Positions 40,588-51,526 of a stretch of DNA of 64,000 nt are shown one piece after another (the stretch's first letter is position 1; each line of letters begins with the position of its first letter). The translations under genes and the position numbers were made by a program. Source of the stretch: Blepharisma stoltei (lineage: Eukaryota; Ciliophora; Heterotrichea; Heterotrichida; Blepharismidae). The stretch spans positions 124,001 through 188,000 of the forward strand of contig CAJZBQ010000024.1 of NCBI GenBank assembly GCA_914767885.1, read 5' to 3'. The notes under the pieces were generated by a model, which was not told where the DNA came from, ran no database searches, and worked only from the letters and a program-made list of their open reading frames with translations.

Positions 40588-43500
40588 ATGAAAAAATACG
40601 GAGTCATCCTTTTATCACCTTTTCTTATCAGCTTATGACTCTCAATATACTATCTTCCTCAAGACAAAATAACAAGATATCATGGGTCCTCCTCCCTCAC
40701 AGAAATCCCTCTAGAATCCAAATCTAATCCCTACGGATTTTCACTAAACTATATTGATATTTATACAGGAAGATCCAAAACATCTCAATATCCACCTTTT
40801 CTCTTTATTCACGGACACAAAGGAAATGCCACTCAAGCTATAGAAATGGCTCAATATTTTGGATTCCATGACCTGGATCTTGATTTTTATTCAATTGACT
40901 TTAAAGGAGGCGCAGTTGCCTTTTCACACAATCTTATGAACGCTGAGGCTCAATTCGTCGTTGACTGTTTAAATGAGCTCTCAATTATGTACGAAAAGAA
41001 AATCACAATAATTGCTCACTCTATGGGCGGAATAGTAACATCTTTAGCTTTGTCGCTACCAAATGCCCCAGTTGGAAGAATTTCTACAATAATTGCTTTG
41101 AGCACGCCTTTTGAAGCACATCCAACCAATTTTTATTTACTCCTCCCTTTAAATTGGAGCAAAAAATACTGTTTCAGTTTAAAGGGAGTTTAGTTTTATA
41201 AGGATTAATTCAAAAAATTAATCGATTCAGGTAAAATTGTTTAAAAAAATATTCTACATGAACTTTTTCAGTTAAATTAGGTCAAAATTATTCCTATTGC
41301 AATTTAAAGGACCAAAAAAATAGAAATTTTACCTATGTTTTATTCCAATTTAAGGGGCTGTTAGCTTTTCCTGCAGCCTATGCAAAGGTACATAATTTTT
41401 GGCTTGACCCAAAGCATGAAGAGATTTTTATCCTTTCTGCGACTGGAGGTGTAAAAGATTGAATGATTCCTTCTAGGCTTACAAATATAGAAGAATTAAA
41501 TGATAAGAATTCGCTTCATGCTTACACGACTCAGATTGAAGACCTTCATTTACAAATGAATCATAATGAGCTAGTTTATGGGTCTAAATTTTTAGGAAAA
41601 TTGAATCAGGCAATTAAAGCAATATTAGATAGTGAGCCAAGTGAAATAAAAGAAAACGTCAATAAGATATGGCAAAATAAAGTTAATAAGCTGCTGAACT
41701 ATATAGGACCAAAAACAAAAATAGAAAAAGTTATAGAAATTGGCTCCATATCAAATGACTGTAGATTTTGATAGTTTGACATCTCATAGGGGAAAATTTG
41801 TTCGATCCTTTTTGATAGTAAGACATTTGACCGGAAAAACCTTTAAATTTCGGCTAAATGTGTACACTATTTAAAAATTTTCGACAAAGGTACTTCGGTG
41901 GAATGCACACTATCAAAAAGGCACTATCATTGGACCTGCATCCATAGAAATTATAAAGGTTCCTGATTTAAAGGAAAAGGTCACAAGGGTGATTTCAGGG
42001 AAGATTTATTCATTGATTGATGATAACACAGAAGGAATTTTTTTAATAAGAAGCTCTGAAGAGGTTGATCTATTTATTGATTTTGATGGAATTTACCAAT
42101 TAGAAGCTGAAGCTTTTAAACTGAATAATCAATACTATTACAAAATAAATAGCCCTCCAGACTCCACGTCAATGATCCAATCAAGAGAAAATGCATGGAT
42201 TTCCTATGAGTTTTACAGCAAGAATCCAGAAGAACTGAGCTTTTCTGAGGCCTTCCTATTTGGAATTGACTACAAAATAAAAGGCTCAGACTCTGTAGCT
42301 ACTCACATTACCCCAGGTCTTGATTTTTCTCAAGGGAGATATCCAATAAGGATCAAAAGTAAAAATGATGAAAAATTCTCAGTTATTTATGGTAAATGCG
42401 GAATTGAAGAAATTGTGAAATACAACGAAAACGATTTTACCTTCTATTTTAATGAATATTGTGCTGATGGGCCTGATATCTGAATTCTTGGCTATGATCC
42501 TGAAAAAGTTTATGAATTCGAAATTAGCATTGATTTTATAGGAATGTTTATCATGCTTTCGAAAGAGTTCCGACTGACTGTTGTTAGTATGGCTGCTAGT
42601 ATTGGCATTATATTAACATTTCCCTCAAAATTAAGATGGATTCTTCTAGCAAGTATTGCAGGATTATTGTATTTGGCTAGCTGCACTTTAAGAGTTTATG
42701 GATTTTTAGGGTGGGATCACGTGCACAATCCACATCAGCATTTAGGAATAATTGATGTTGCTTTCATTATGGCAACTGGATATGGAATAGCAATAATTAT
42801 GGCATTCAACTATGTCACTTTAATTGATTTTTCTTATTTTGTCTGCAAAAAAGTGCCTCAGAAACATCTCTTAAAGTCCTATTATCTTGCAGTACTCATC
42901 CTTATTTTCCCTTGAATTACAGTTTTAATCTTGACAGTTATATGTTTTGCTTTAAATAAATCAAAGTCTGTAACTAACTATCCCACTCAGTGAGTGAACA
43001 AAAATATTGGTAAAATACCTTTTTTTTGCTAAAAGCCCACCCTCCGTGAGCAAACAAAAATTTTTTTGATATAAAAATTTTGATAAAATAATGATAATTA
43101 TATATAATGAAATATTTAGCTAATTCTGCTTAATTTTGAACAAATTGCATTTTTAAATATAAATTTTACAAATTAAAAAAATATTTGCTTTCCAATTTTT
43201 ATGAATATATTTTTTTTTTTATCTTTTATAAAATTTATATATAATATTTTTTTAAAAAAAAAATAAATCCTCTGTGAGTGAACAAAATGTTTTTGTTCAC
43301 TCACGGAGGGGGAATAAAGGAATTCTTTTCCCAAGCTTCTTATTATTATTCCTTACTATTTCTCAGCAAATCAGCTGATACCTAAACCTTGTGACTTTTT
43401 CTTACGTAGAAATTTTAAACCTATATGATGGATTCAATATCCTTTGCTATTTATCTCTACTTTTTGCTATAACTTACACAAATAAAACAATTAAGCCACA

Positions 43501-43645
43501 TAAGGCAGACGTTTTAATAGCGTTTTATATGGCGTGCTGTGGACAAGATCTATTATACAGAACAAACTTCTCCTTAAGTCTGCACTGTTTAGGACTTGGC
43601 TTAAGAATTTACCTGTCGAAGACAAAAGAAAGAGAGGAAGATTAA
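40588..43645 (+). CDS. PGAP1-like GPI inositol-deacylase
   Basis: Predicted 767 residues after removal of three IESs (41140-41363, 41744-41933, 42978-43317). PGAP1/Bst1 removes the inositol-linked acyl chain from GPI anchors in the ER. Features: N-terminal membrane segment (VILLSPFLISLWLSIYYL), FLFIHGHKGNATQAIEMAQY, lumenal lipase motif TIIAHSMGGIV (nucleophile Ser in HSMGG), STPFEAHP, and SATGGVKDWMIPSRL. After a lumenal beta-rich region come hydrophobic segments near the C-terminus (IGIILTFPSKLRWILLASIA, VAFIMATGYGIAIIMAF, YYLAVLILIFPWITVLILTV, PSFLLLFLTISQQISWYLNL). UGA encodes Trp at least five times. The final exon after the third IES is in frame only if the TAA pointer is merged. Confidence 0.88.
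41140..41363. mobile_element. MITE-type IES with TTTAAATTGGAGC terminal repeat
   Basis: TTA pointers at 41137-41139 and 41361-41363. Ends are CTCCTCCCTTTAAATTGGAG and CCAATTTAAGGGGCTG: a third terminal-repeat type, again with the repeat followed by its inverse. Removal joins PTNFYL to AFPAAYAKV. Confidence 0.85.
41744..41933. other. IES in the PGAP1-like gene
   Basis: ATTGG at 41739-41743 and 41929-41933. The interior has TTTTGATAGT at the left and ACTATCAAAA at the right, related to the IES at 22295-22473. Removal joins KVIEIG to PASIEIIKVPD. Confidence 0.78.
42978..43317. mobile_element. CTCC-type MITE / IES in the PGAP1-like gene
   Basis: TAA pointers at 42975-42977 and 43315-43317; left end CTATCCCACTCAGTGAGTGA, right end CTCACGGAGGGGGAA. 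Removal restores SKSVTKGILFPSFLLLF. Confidence 0.87.
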
Positions 43646-43708
43646 TTTAATTTAAATGAAATTAAATCAATAAATAAGTAATAAAAATTAGCTGTTAGCA
43701 CGAGAGCT

Positions 43709-43793
43709 TCCATGGCAGTCCCACCCAATTACTAGCCCCATGGCAGTCCCACCAAATTACTAGCCCCATGGCAGTCCCACCCAATTACTAGCC
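43709..43793. repeat. 28-bp tandem repeat, three copies
   Basis: Unit CCATGGCAGTCCCACCCAAT plus TACTAGCC, starting at 43710, 43738 and 43766; one substitution in the second copy. It lies in the gap between the convergent PGAP1-like and MFS genes. Confidence 0.85.
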
Positions 43794-43924
43794 TCACTTT
43801 ATACCGTTTAATCTCAGAGTTCAGATGGGATCTGGCACTTTAGATTTTAATCCATTTTTTATAAATACTATCTAATTAAATATTTAATTAACACTTAATT
43901 TAATCATATACATTACTAACTAAA

Positions 43925-46151
43925 TTAGGTAGGTCTGGTTTCTTTCAATGCTAATGAAGAAGCACTTGCTAGCACAAATCCAACAAGCGACAGCCAAAGT
44001 GCTCCAATTGGCCCTGTTGAGTTAATAAGATAGCCTATCACAATAGGGGCAATAATCCCTGCCACCTTTGAAGTGCCCATAAGCCATCCTGTCGATAAGC
44101 ACCTTATGTGCGTATTAAAACTCTCAGGAGTTGCTGCACTTAACGTCGCGAAACCGACGTTGCTCATCATATTGTTGATCCCTGACATAATCAAAATGAT
44201 CCAAAACCCTGAGGAATACATGATTGGGAATAAAGTGATAGCTGTAAATAAAAATCCCAAAGCTATTGTGTAAACTCTTCCGAAAACTGTGTCCATCAGT
44301 TCATATGAAATGACCATCCCTGGCATACTGCAGCAACTTTGGAACAAAATTACGATATATATTTGATGCTCAGAAATGTTTGGCAGCAATTCTGGCATAA
44401 AATATGTGAGACTGGTAGTTGCAATTGAAGAAAAAATGTAAATTGCTGACTCCTAGTTTGGCTAGCAACAAATTGTCTGCTCATTAAGTAAGGTTTAACT
44501 CTTTTTTAAATGTTTTTACATTAGAATTATATATAAAAACAATTTTTTTCTGAAATTTAAATGATTATATTTAAAGTGAAATATATATTATATATAAAAG
44601 TTTTGTTTTAAAGAATGCAAGCTATAAAAATTATTTATTAATTATATATAAATTATTATTTATAAAATATTTTTTGCTACCTCAAAAATAAGGATTTTTC
44701 TAATTGTTAGGCCAAAGAGGGAGTGAGAGAAAAATGGTTGCTCTTTTGTTGTGATGATTGAATAGCTCTTTTAAAGTAGGAGGCTTGTCAGTGACTTCTT
44801 CTGAGCTAATTGAATTCTCAAGCATTGGAGTGTCCATCACATTATCGCAATCTGACTTCCCATTGATCTGGGCGATGTGAAATAATACAGTGGCCAGTTT
44901 TTTATCCTCGTAATGATCACAGAGATACATTGGAGTCTCCATGAGATAGATCCTCATGATCATAAGAATTAGAGCGATAATCAAACTGTATGACAAAACA
45001 ATACCTAAAGATTAGACTAGATTAAAATAATTATAGCGGGTCATCAGCAATTATTTCAGTCCCCCTCTGTCCTGGCCAGCTTCAGGCTCGAGGTCGCCCA
45101 AAGCACTAGAGTCACACATTAGGCCATTTTCCCCCAAAAATGGCGACGTAACCTAGTTTTTTTGGGGAGACTAGCCCGACAGACTTTGGTCTAACTCTAC
45201 GATACGGACATCCTTAACCGTGGTCGTGATCAGAGCATGGGAGAAGTACGCAACATGTCTTCTCCTGGACGACCTTACCTTTAGAAAGTGTATTGCTTCC
45301 CAGGAGTGGAGTTGACTTTGCGCCTTCGGTCTCATCGTCTCTGGCCGAGATAGAACGCCTGCCATGGTGTCCTGGCCAGGCAAAACTCCGCCCGGATACC
45401 TAAAGATGGAATATCAAAAATTGATATTTGTGTAGTTAGAAGGCCAATTCCAAAAGTCGTAATTGAGCCTATGCTGCAAGCACAGTTCATAATCCCTAGC
45501 TTGCATCTCTTACTGGGAGGAAAGCTTTCAAAAGCTATAGAATTAGCTAACTCGATTTTACTAATTGAGGTCAAAGCCTATATTTTATTATTAAATCCGT
45601 ATTAATCTCTATTATGCTTAGAGTTTGTATATAAAATAGTTATATAATTTTTTATTATTTATATCTAAAAGTAAAAACATAAATTTTTTAATTTAAAAAA
45701 CAATTTTTTCAGTCAAATATAATAAAAAAATTGCCTGCAGTTAATAGAGGGTTAAGACCATGTCTGATCCAGTTCCTACTCCAACTAAGAAAAGTCCAAT
45801 CTTAAGTAGCATCCATTCTGTGTCTACAATGGTCAAAGTAATCCCAATTATGGTAATAATATCTCCATACAGGAACAGCCACTTCCTTCCAAACCGATTT
45901 GAAAAATATCCAAACCCATAGCACCCTATCACATTTCCGAGCTGCATTATGCTTGGGAGGATCCCGATGTTCCTGTCTGGGTGGTTTTCTTTGCTGTCCA
46001 TCATAATGACAGCGACTGAGGCTCTGGTGCTCGTTTGAAGAATTAATGTCTATATAAATCCTACCACAAAGCAAGTCCAAAATACATAGATTTGATATTT
46101 GCCCCATCCCATGCTTTCCAGAATCCTGTTGATTTTGTTCCTCTTACCCAT
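43925..46151 (-). CDS. MFS transporter (SLC22/SV2-like)
   Basis: Predicted 452 residues after removal of one 15-nt intron (46050-46064), two IESs (44450-44726, 45572-45752) and a retroposon-like insert (45013-45395). Twelve-helix major-facilitator layout: YQIYVFWTCFV, SIMQLGNVIGCYGFGYFSNR, FGRKWLFLYGD (loop 2-3 GRK motif), PPSKRCKLGIMNCACSIGS (typical of organic-solute carriers), YFMPELLPNIS, MPGMVISYELMDTVFGRVY, PESFNTHIRCLSTGWLM and a final SLALKETRP. It probably moves organic ions or sugars across the plasma membrane or vesicles; substrate unknown. Stop TAG near 43925, start ATG 46151. Confidence 0.85.
44450..44726. mobile_element. MITE-type IES with CTCCTAGTTTGGC terminal repeat
   Basis: TGA pointers at 44447-44449 and 44724-44726. 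The ends CTCCTAGTTTGGCTAG and GGCCAAAGAGGGAG form a fourth terminal type. The internal string 'AATAAGGATTTTTCTAATTG' matches the common MITE, so only the ends differ. Removal joins ATIFLS to AIYIFSSI. Confidence 0.78.
45013..45395 (-). mobile_element. Retroposon-like insert (family C), 5'-truncated
   Basis: 12-bp duplication ATACCTAAAGAT at 45001-45012 and 45396-45407. It shares blocks with the insert at 50642 ('CTTCAGGCT', 'GTCTCTGGCCGAG'-like) but lacks the AAAATGG 5' end, as if 5'-truncated on insertion. Removal joins FDIPSLG to IVLSYSLII. Confidence 0.8.
45572..45752. other. IES in the MFS transporter
   Basis: 181 bp, AT-rich, with a GGT repeat at 45569-45571 and 45750-45752. Removal joins GSDMVLT to SISKIELANS. 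Confidence 0.72.
46050..46064 (-). other. 15-nt intron in the MFS transporter
   Basis: Reverse-strand GTAGGATTTATATAG with in-frame TAG; removal joins WTCFV to TLILQTS. Confidence 0.92.
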
Positions 46152-46261
46152 CAGATAATCAAATTTATGTCGGTAAATTACCAGCTATATTAAAAAATCC
46201 ATTGAAATATAAAAATAAGCTCTATTTTATTGCTTAATCTTAATAAATAAAGAAGTGCCTA

Positions 46262-46590
46262 CTCCTCCCCTTTAAATTGGATCAAAATTTTAGTCAAATC
46301 ACTATTTTTTGGTACTTTAACCCCCTTTAATTAAGGAATAGTATTTTAATAGAAAATTTTTATAGGTGAAAATACTAAATTTTATAAAAATTAGTTTTGA
46401 TTTTAATTTAATGTAAAAAGTGGGATTAGAACATATGTTTAAATAGTTTTATCACTGAATCGATTAAATTATTAAATTAATTCTTCATAAAAATGAATTA
46501 AAATCTAAAGTATTGTTCTCAATTTTTTAAAAATTTTAACCCTCTTTAAATTGGGACAGGATTTTTTGTCCAATATGAAAGGGGAAGTAA
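46262..46590. mobile_element. Intergenic MITE, TTTAAATTGGA terminal type
   Basis: Starts CTCCTCCCCTTTAAATTGGA and ends CCAATATGAAAGGGGAAG, with TA flanks. Same terminal type as the IES at 41140. Confidence 0.72.
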
Positions 46591-47395
46591 GATAATTTTA
46601 AGAGTGGGGAATTTTTAAATTTTCTTTATTTAGGAAAATGAAATTTTTGGTATAGAGATATTTCATAGTCTGTCTCGAGCTTTTTTGAAGGCCTCAATTT
46701 GTGTGTGAATACTTTTGTTGGAGTGTCCAATAATTATTTCTGACTACCTGAATTGTTTTTTTAGTAGTTGGCTAATATTTCATAAGCTTTTATTTCTAAA
46801 TGTGTATAACAAAAACATGAGGTTATATTGTATTTTGTGCATTAAACAAGAAAGCTAATATCTATTTAATGATAATATTAAGACTATTTCATTTAAAAAG
46901 CTATATTTAATAGATGCTATTTCAAATTCATCCAACAACTATATGAAATTTGTAAAGTAGCCAACTATGTAAGCCTTCAGCTGTCTTTAGCCAGCCTATG
47001 AGTTACCAATTCAAATTGTAGGCTTGCTCAGATAAGAAGGTCAGGCGTATCCCATACTTTTTTCTTGTTAGCTCCATGATATGGGCGAAAAGCTTACCAC
47101 CAGGTGAACTAAATTGAGCCCATGTTATAATCGCTTAGCCAACAAAGAAACAATTTCCACTCTAATTATATAACAAGTCGATTATTCAGGAAATTATATT
47201 ATTTTCCTCATATGAATTTTTATTTTATTTTCTTTAATAAGAATCCGCAACATTTTAAAATCCTGCTCATTTAAAGCTACTTTGAAAAATTAAATTTAAA
47301 TATTTTTATAATTACCTCAAGGTATTTAGATAGCCTTATTCTTTTCTTGATGAGCTAGAGAGTGCAAAACCTTAAACAATGAGTGGATAAAATAA
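46591..47395. other. Intergenic region, no gene seen
   Basis: About 800 bp of AT-rich sequence without a coding-quality frame, MITE termini or insert signature that I can identify. Confidence 0.45.
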
Positions 47396-47762
47396 ATGGA
47401 GTACTCAGTCAAAAAGGGCAATATCTTTTCTCTTCTCGATGATGACACAGAAGAGACCCCTAAAGCAAAGCTAGGGGCAAAAAAAGGACCCTCTAACTCT
47501 GAAAAGCAGACTAGTCAAGCTTCAAAGTCAGAAACCCAATCAAAGTAGGCTAAGGATACCAAGAAAAGCCCATCCCAGCCAAAACCACAACAGCCGATAG
47601 CTCCAATTCCAGCTTCCAAAGATCCAAAATCCAAGAAAAGGGTAAGCGAGAAGCACCTAGTGACGAAAAAACAAAGACAATCCTACCGAGGCAAAGATGC
47701 CAAAAAGGGAGGCATAGCCTCCTAATTTCGCAGACGCAAAAGCTTTCCTGCTTTAGCTTAAA
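47396..47762 (+). pseudogene. SERBP1/Stm1-like pseudogene (copy 1)
   Basis: Starts MEYSVKKGNIFSLLDDDTEE, which looks like the original family N-terminus, but reaches an in-frame TAG at about codon 51 (KSETQSK*). Sequence beyond it (PSQPKPQQPIAPIP) still matches copies 2 and 3, then jumps, after an internal deletion and frame shift, to the common 3' end (ADAKAFPALA-like). It is a broken member of the tandem cluster. Confidence 0.8.
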
Positions 47763-47888
47763 ATTGGAATGTCTCAAAAATGATTTGAGTGCTAACGATA
47801 AAACCATTGAATAGGCATTTTAAAAGGGACTGTTAGATTCAAGCCCTGCTATAATTAAAATCTAAATGGGTGCAAAAATCTCGAATTT

Positions 47889-48731
47889 ATGATGGCTATA
47901 AAAAATATGTTTTGGGGTACTGTATTAACCGAGACCAAACCTCTATTAAGAGGTAATATCTTTGCTCTTCTCGATAATGAAGATACAGAAGAGGCTCCTA
48001 AAGCAAAGCCTGAGGCAAAAAAGGGAGCTTCTAACTCTGAAAAGCAGACTGGCCAAGCTTCAAAGTCAGAAACCCAATCAAAGCAGGCTAAGGATACCAA
48101 GAAAGTCTCATCCCAGCCAAAACCACAACAGCCGATAGCTCCAATTCCAGCTTCCAAAGAGTCCAAAACCATAGAAAAGGGCAGGCGAGAAGCACCTAGT
48201 GACGACAGAAAACAAAAACAAGCCTACCGAGGCAAAGATGCCAAAAAGGGAGGCGCAGGTGGACATAATTGGGGAAAGCCTACAGATTTACCACAAGAAG
48301 AGCCTAAAGAAGAAGTTGAAGCCAAGCCAGAAGATGAAGGCAAAAAGGAAGAAGCCACAGTAGAAGAAGCTGTTGAAGAGAAGCCAAAAGAAAACTTCAT
48401 CACTTTAGATGAGTATTTTGGCACTGCAAAGCCAGAGGACGAAGAAAAAACTGAGGAAGCCCCAAAGGACGAGTATTTGCGCTTTAGAATTAACAAAGGA
48501 ATCCGGCGCAAGCAAGGCGGGTATAATAAAAAAGGCGAAGGAGAGCAAGAACAAGGAAAAGGAGAAAGAGGAGAGAGAAAAGAGAGACAAGAAAGAGGAG
48601 AGAGAAAAGAAAGAGGAGAAAGGGGAGAAAGAGCTGAAAGAGGAGAAAAAAGGGAATATAAAGGACAAAGAAAGAATGCCCCACAGCCTCCTAATTTCTC
48701 AGACGCAAATGCTTTTCCTGCTTTGGCTTAA
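47889..48731 (+). CDS. SERBP1/Stm1-like ribosome-binding protein (copy 2)
   Basis: 280 residues, uninterrupted. N-terminus MMAIKNMFWGTVLTETKPLL, then GNIFALLDNEDTEEAPKAK, a long K/Q/P/E-rich middle, HNWGKPTD, the family signature NFITLDEYFGTAK (cf. ITLDEW in the HABP4/PAI-RBP1 domain) and an RGE-rich tail (GERGERKERQERGERKERGE) ending FSDANAFPALA. Stm1/SERBP1 proteins bind idle ribosomes and mRNA. The N-terminal 11 residues are the same as those of the nucleoplasmin-like gene at 51943, differing from the start of copy 1, so the 5' end seems to have been exchanged. Opposite-strand frames are shadows. Confidence 0.88.
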   Translation: MMAIKNMFWGTVLTETKPLLRGNIFALLDNEDTEEAPKAKPEAKKGASNSEKQTGQASKSETQSKQAKDTKKVSSQPKPQQPIAPIPASKESKTIEKGRREAPSDDRKQKQAYRGKDAKKGGAGGHNWGKPTDLPQEEPKEEVEAKPEDEGKKEEATVEEAVEEKPKENFITLDEYFGTAKPEDEEKTEEAPKDEYLRFRINKGIRRKQGGYNKKGEGEQEQGKGERGERKERQERGERKERGERGERAERGEKREYKGQRKNAPQPPNFSDANAFPALA

Positions 48732-48884
48732 AACGGGAATTTCTCAAATAATTTAAATATTGTTGAGATGATTAAAATGATTTGTAATGCTAAGGATAAA
48801 ACAATTGAATAGGCCTGTTAAATTGGAGTATTAGATTCAAGCCATGATATGACAAAATCTAAATGGTGCAAGATACAAGAATTT

Positions 48885-51464
48885 ATGATGGCTATAAAAA
48901 ATATGTTTTGGGGTATAGCTCATACCCCTATATAGATTTCTATATCAAACAAAATATAACGGACTGTTTAACGAGTAATACAGACTCTCTCAAAGAGATA
49001 AGCTCAATCTCTATATCAGAAAGTGCTAAAAAGTGACATGTCAAAATGGTGACAAGTGTGAAAAAAATGTTGGCAAGTAAACGCTTCAATTTCTAAAATG
49101 GCTTTATTATTAAATTAATTTAAAACTTAAGATACCCAATTAGAATGGATTTGATTAATAACTAAAAATTTTATTTTAAAGTTCTTATAAATTAATGATA
49201 ATTATAATAATAAAATATATAAATAATAAATGCTACATATAAATTATAATAGATTTAATGATTTTTGATTATTTGTTTTATGTATGGGAAAATTGATTTT
49301 AAATACTAAACTCCCCCCCCCCCCTCCGTGAGCGAACAAAACCATTAGAAAAATCGCCATTTTTTGACCAAAAACCCACCCTCCGTGAGTGAACAAAAAT
49401 TTTTTTAATAGAAAAAATTTTAATGGAAAAAAATTTTGATATATAAGTGATAATTAGTATAATGAAATCTAGAGCTAATTCTGTTTAATTTAAACAAATT
49501 GCGTTTTAAAAACATAAATTTTGCAAATTAAATTAATATTTGCTTCCCAATTTTTGCAAATTAGGATTTTTTTAAATTTCGAAAAAAAAATATTTTTTAT
49601 AAAATTTATATATAAATTTTTTTAAAAAAAAAAATTAACCCCCCTCCGTGAGCGAACAAAATTTTTTTGTTCGCTCACGGAGGGGGGGGGGGAGTAAAAG
49701 AAAAATTCAAAAGTGAAACTCCCCATTCAACTATCAAATGAGCTCAAAGAGTCATTACTTTTAGTTGAGACATCTCTTATAATCTCCAATAATTTTTGGA
49801 TTTATGCTCGATTCAAGATGACGTCCAGTAATGGAGAAATAGATTTGAAATAATACTTCGAGAAAAATTCAAAAGTGGAACTCCCAATTAAACCATCAAA
49901 GAGTCTCCAAGAGTAATTGCTTCAGCTGAGACATCTCTCAAAATCTGCAATAATTTTTGGACTTGTGGTTGATTCAAGATGGGGTCCAGTATTTATTATA
50001 TTCAGTCTAATTAGGTATCTAAAATTTAATAATAAAGCCATTTTAAAAATTGGCGGGTTTACTTGTCAACATTTTTTTCACACTTGTCACCATTTTTTGA
50101 CATGTAACTTTTTAGTACTTCCTGATATAGAGATTGAGCTCATCTCTTTGAGGGAGTCTGCTTTGCTCATTCAAGAGTTCAGTATATTTTACTCGATAAA
50201 GAAATCTATAAAAGGGTAAGAGCTATACTGTTATAACCGAGCACAAGGTTAGAAGTGGTAATATCTTTTCTCTTCTCGATGATGATACAGAAGAAGCTTC
50301 TAAAACAAAGCCTGAGGCAAAAAAAGGAACTTTTAACTCTGAAAAGCAGACTGGCCAAGCTTCAAAGTCAGAAATCCATTCAAAGCAAGCTAAGGATACC
50401 AAGAAAACCCCATCCCAGCCAAAACCACAACAGCCGATAGCTCCAATTCCAGATTCCAAAGAGTCCAAAACCATAGAAAAGAGCAGGCGAGAAGCACCTA
50501 GTGATGACAGAAAACAAAGACAAGCCTACCGAGGCAAAGATGCCAAAAAGGAAGGCGCAGGTGGGCATAATTGGGGAAAGCCTACAGATTTACCACAAGA
50601 AGAGCCTAAAGAAGAAGTTGAAGCCAAGCCTGAAGATGATGATTAATTAATAATTAAGGGTCTCTGAGGGTTTAGTTAAGCCCTCTTTCCGCGTTTACCG
50701 ACTTCAGGCTAGCGCCCTAGGCATCAGGTTGCACTCACGCCCTTTTTTGTCGACGTCACCAGCTCTCGGGAGACGCACCTAGGTACTTCCTTGGATAATC
50801 TCTAGTGGGCTGGACCTGGCCAAAACCCGGAGATGGGAGGTGGCTGGATACTTCTTTACCCTCCTTCTGGTCTCCATTATCTTTCGCTTCCAGAAGTGTG
50901 AGGTTGCCATATCGACTCTGGTCTCCTTGTCTCTGAGTCGGGGTAAAAAAAACCCTATCTGGAGTCTGATAGGGGTAAAAAAAAAACACAAATTCCGAAC
51001 TCCGTCACTCTGAGAACGTGCCAGGAGGTAGTGGGAGAAGGAAGGGCTAGATAGTCAACCATTTTATTTGTTTTAAGCCAGAAGATGAAGGCAAAAAGGA
51101 AGAAGTCACAGCAGAAGAAGCTGTTGAAGAGAAGCCAAAAGAAAACTTCATCACTTTAGATGAGTATTTTGGCACTGCAAAGCAAGAGGAAGAAGAAAAA
51201 ACTGAGGAAGCCCCAAAGGACGAGTATTTGCGCTTTAGAATTAACAAAGGAATCCGGCGCAAGCAAGGCGGGTATAATAAAAAAGGCGAAGGAGAGCAAG
51301 AACAAGGAAAAGGAGAAAGAGGAGAGAGAAAAGAAAGAGGAGAAAGGGGAGAAAGGGGAGAAAGAGCTGAAAGAGGAGAAAAAAGGGAATATAAAGGACA
51401 AAGAAAAAATGCTCCACCTCCTCCTAACTTCGCAGACGCAAATGCTTTTCCTGCTTTGGCTTAA
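48885..51464 (+). CDS. SERBP1/Stm1-like protein (copy 3), split by two inserts
   Basis: Predicted 272 residues after removal of the 1312-bp TIR element (48916-50227) and a retroposon-like insert (50642-51074). The protein begins MMAIKNMFWGTVITEHKVRS, then GNIFSLLDDDTEEASKTKPE, HNWGKPTDLPQEEP, ENFITLDEYFGTAKQ and an RGE-rich tail ending FADANAFPALA. It is about as long as copy 2 and very similar. In the germline the start codon lies 1.3 kb from the next coding base; without excision there is no gene. Expression depends on both excisions. Confidence 0.85.
48916..50227. mobile_element. 1.3-kb element with long terminal inverted repeats, IES of copy 3
   Basis: Bounded by TA (48914-48915 and 50226-50227); ends TAGCTC... 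and ...GAGCTA. About 200 bp at each end are imperfect inverted repeats (for example 49035-49084 against 50057-50108). The interior contains a MITE (49310-49696) and a tandem duplication of about 155 bp (roughly 49705-49855 and 49860-50010, both with 'CAATAATTTTTGGA'). No transposase frame is visible, so it is non-autonomous. Confidence 0.82.
49310..49696. mobile_element. CTCC...GGAG MITE nested in the long-TIR element
   Basis: TAA flanks at 49307-49309 and 49694-49696; a full-length, well-preserved copy with C-runs of more than ten bases and both end palindromes. Confidence 0.85.
50642..51074 (-). mobile_element. Retroposon-like insert (family C)
   Basis: 16-bp duplication with two mismatches, AAGCCTGAAGATGATG (50626-50641) and AAGCCAGAAGATGAAG (51075-51090). 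On the minus strand it starts ACAAATAAAATGGTTGAC and ends in an AATTATTAATTAATC tail. Removal joins VEAKPED to EGKKEEVTAEE. Confidence 0.82.
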
Positions 51465-51526
51465 AACGGGAATTTCTCAAATAATTTAAATATTGTTGAG
51501 ATGATTAAAAGGATTTACAATGCTAA

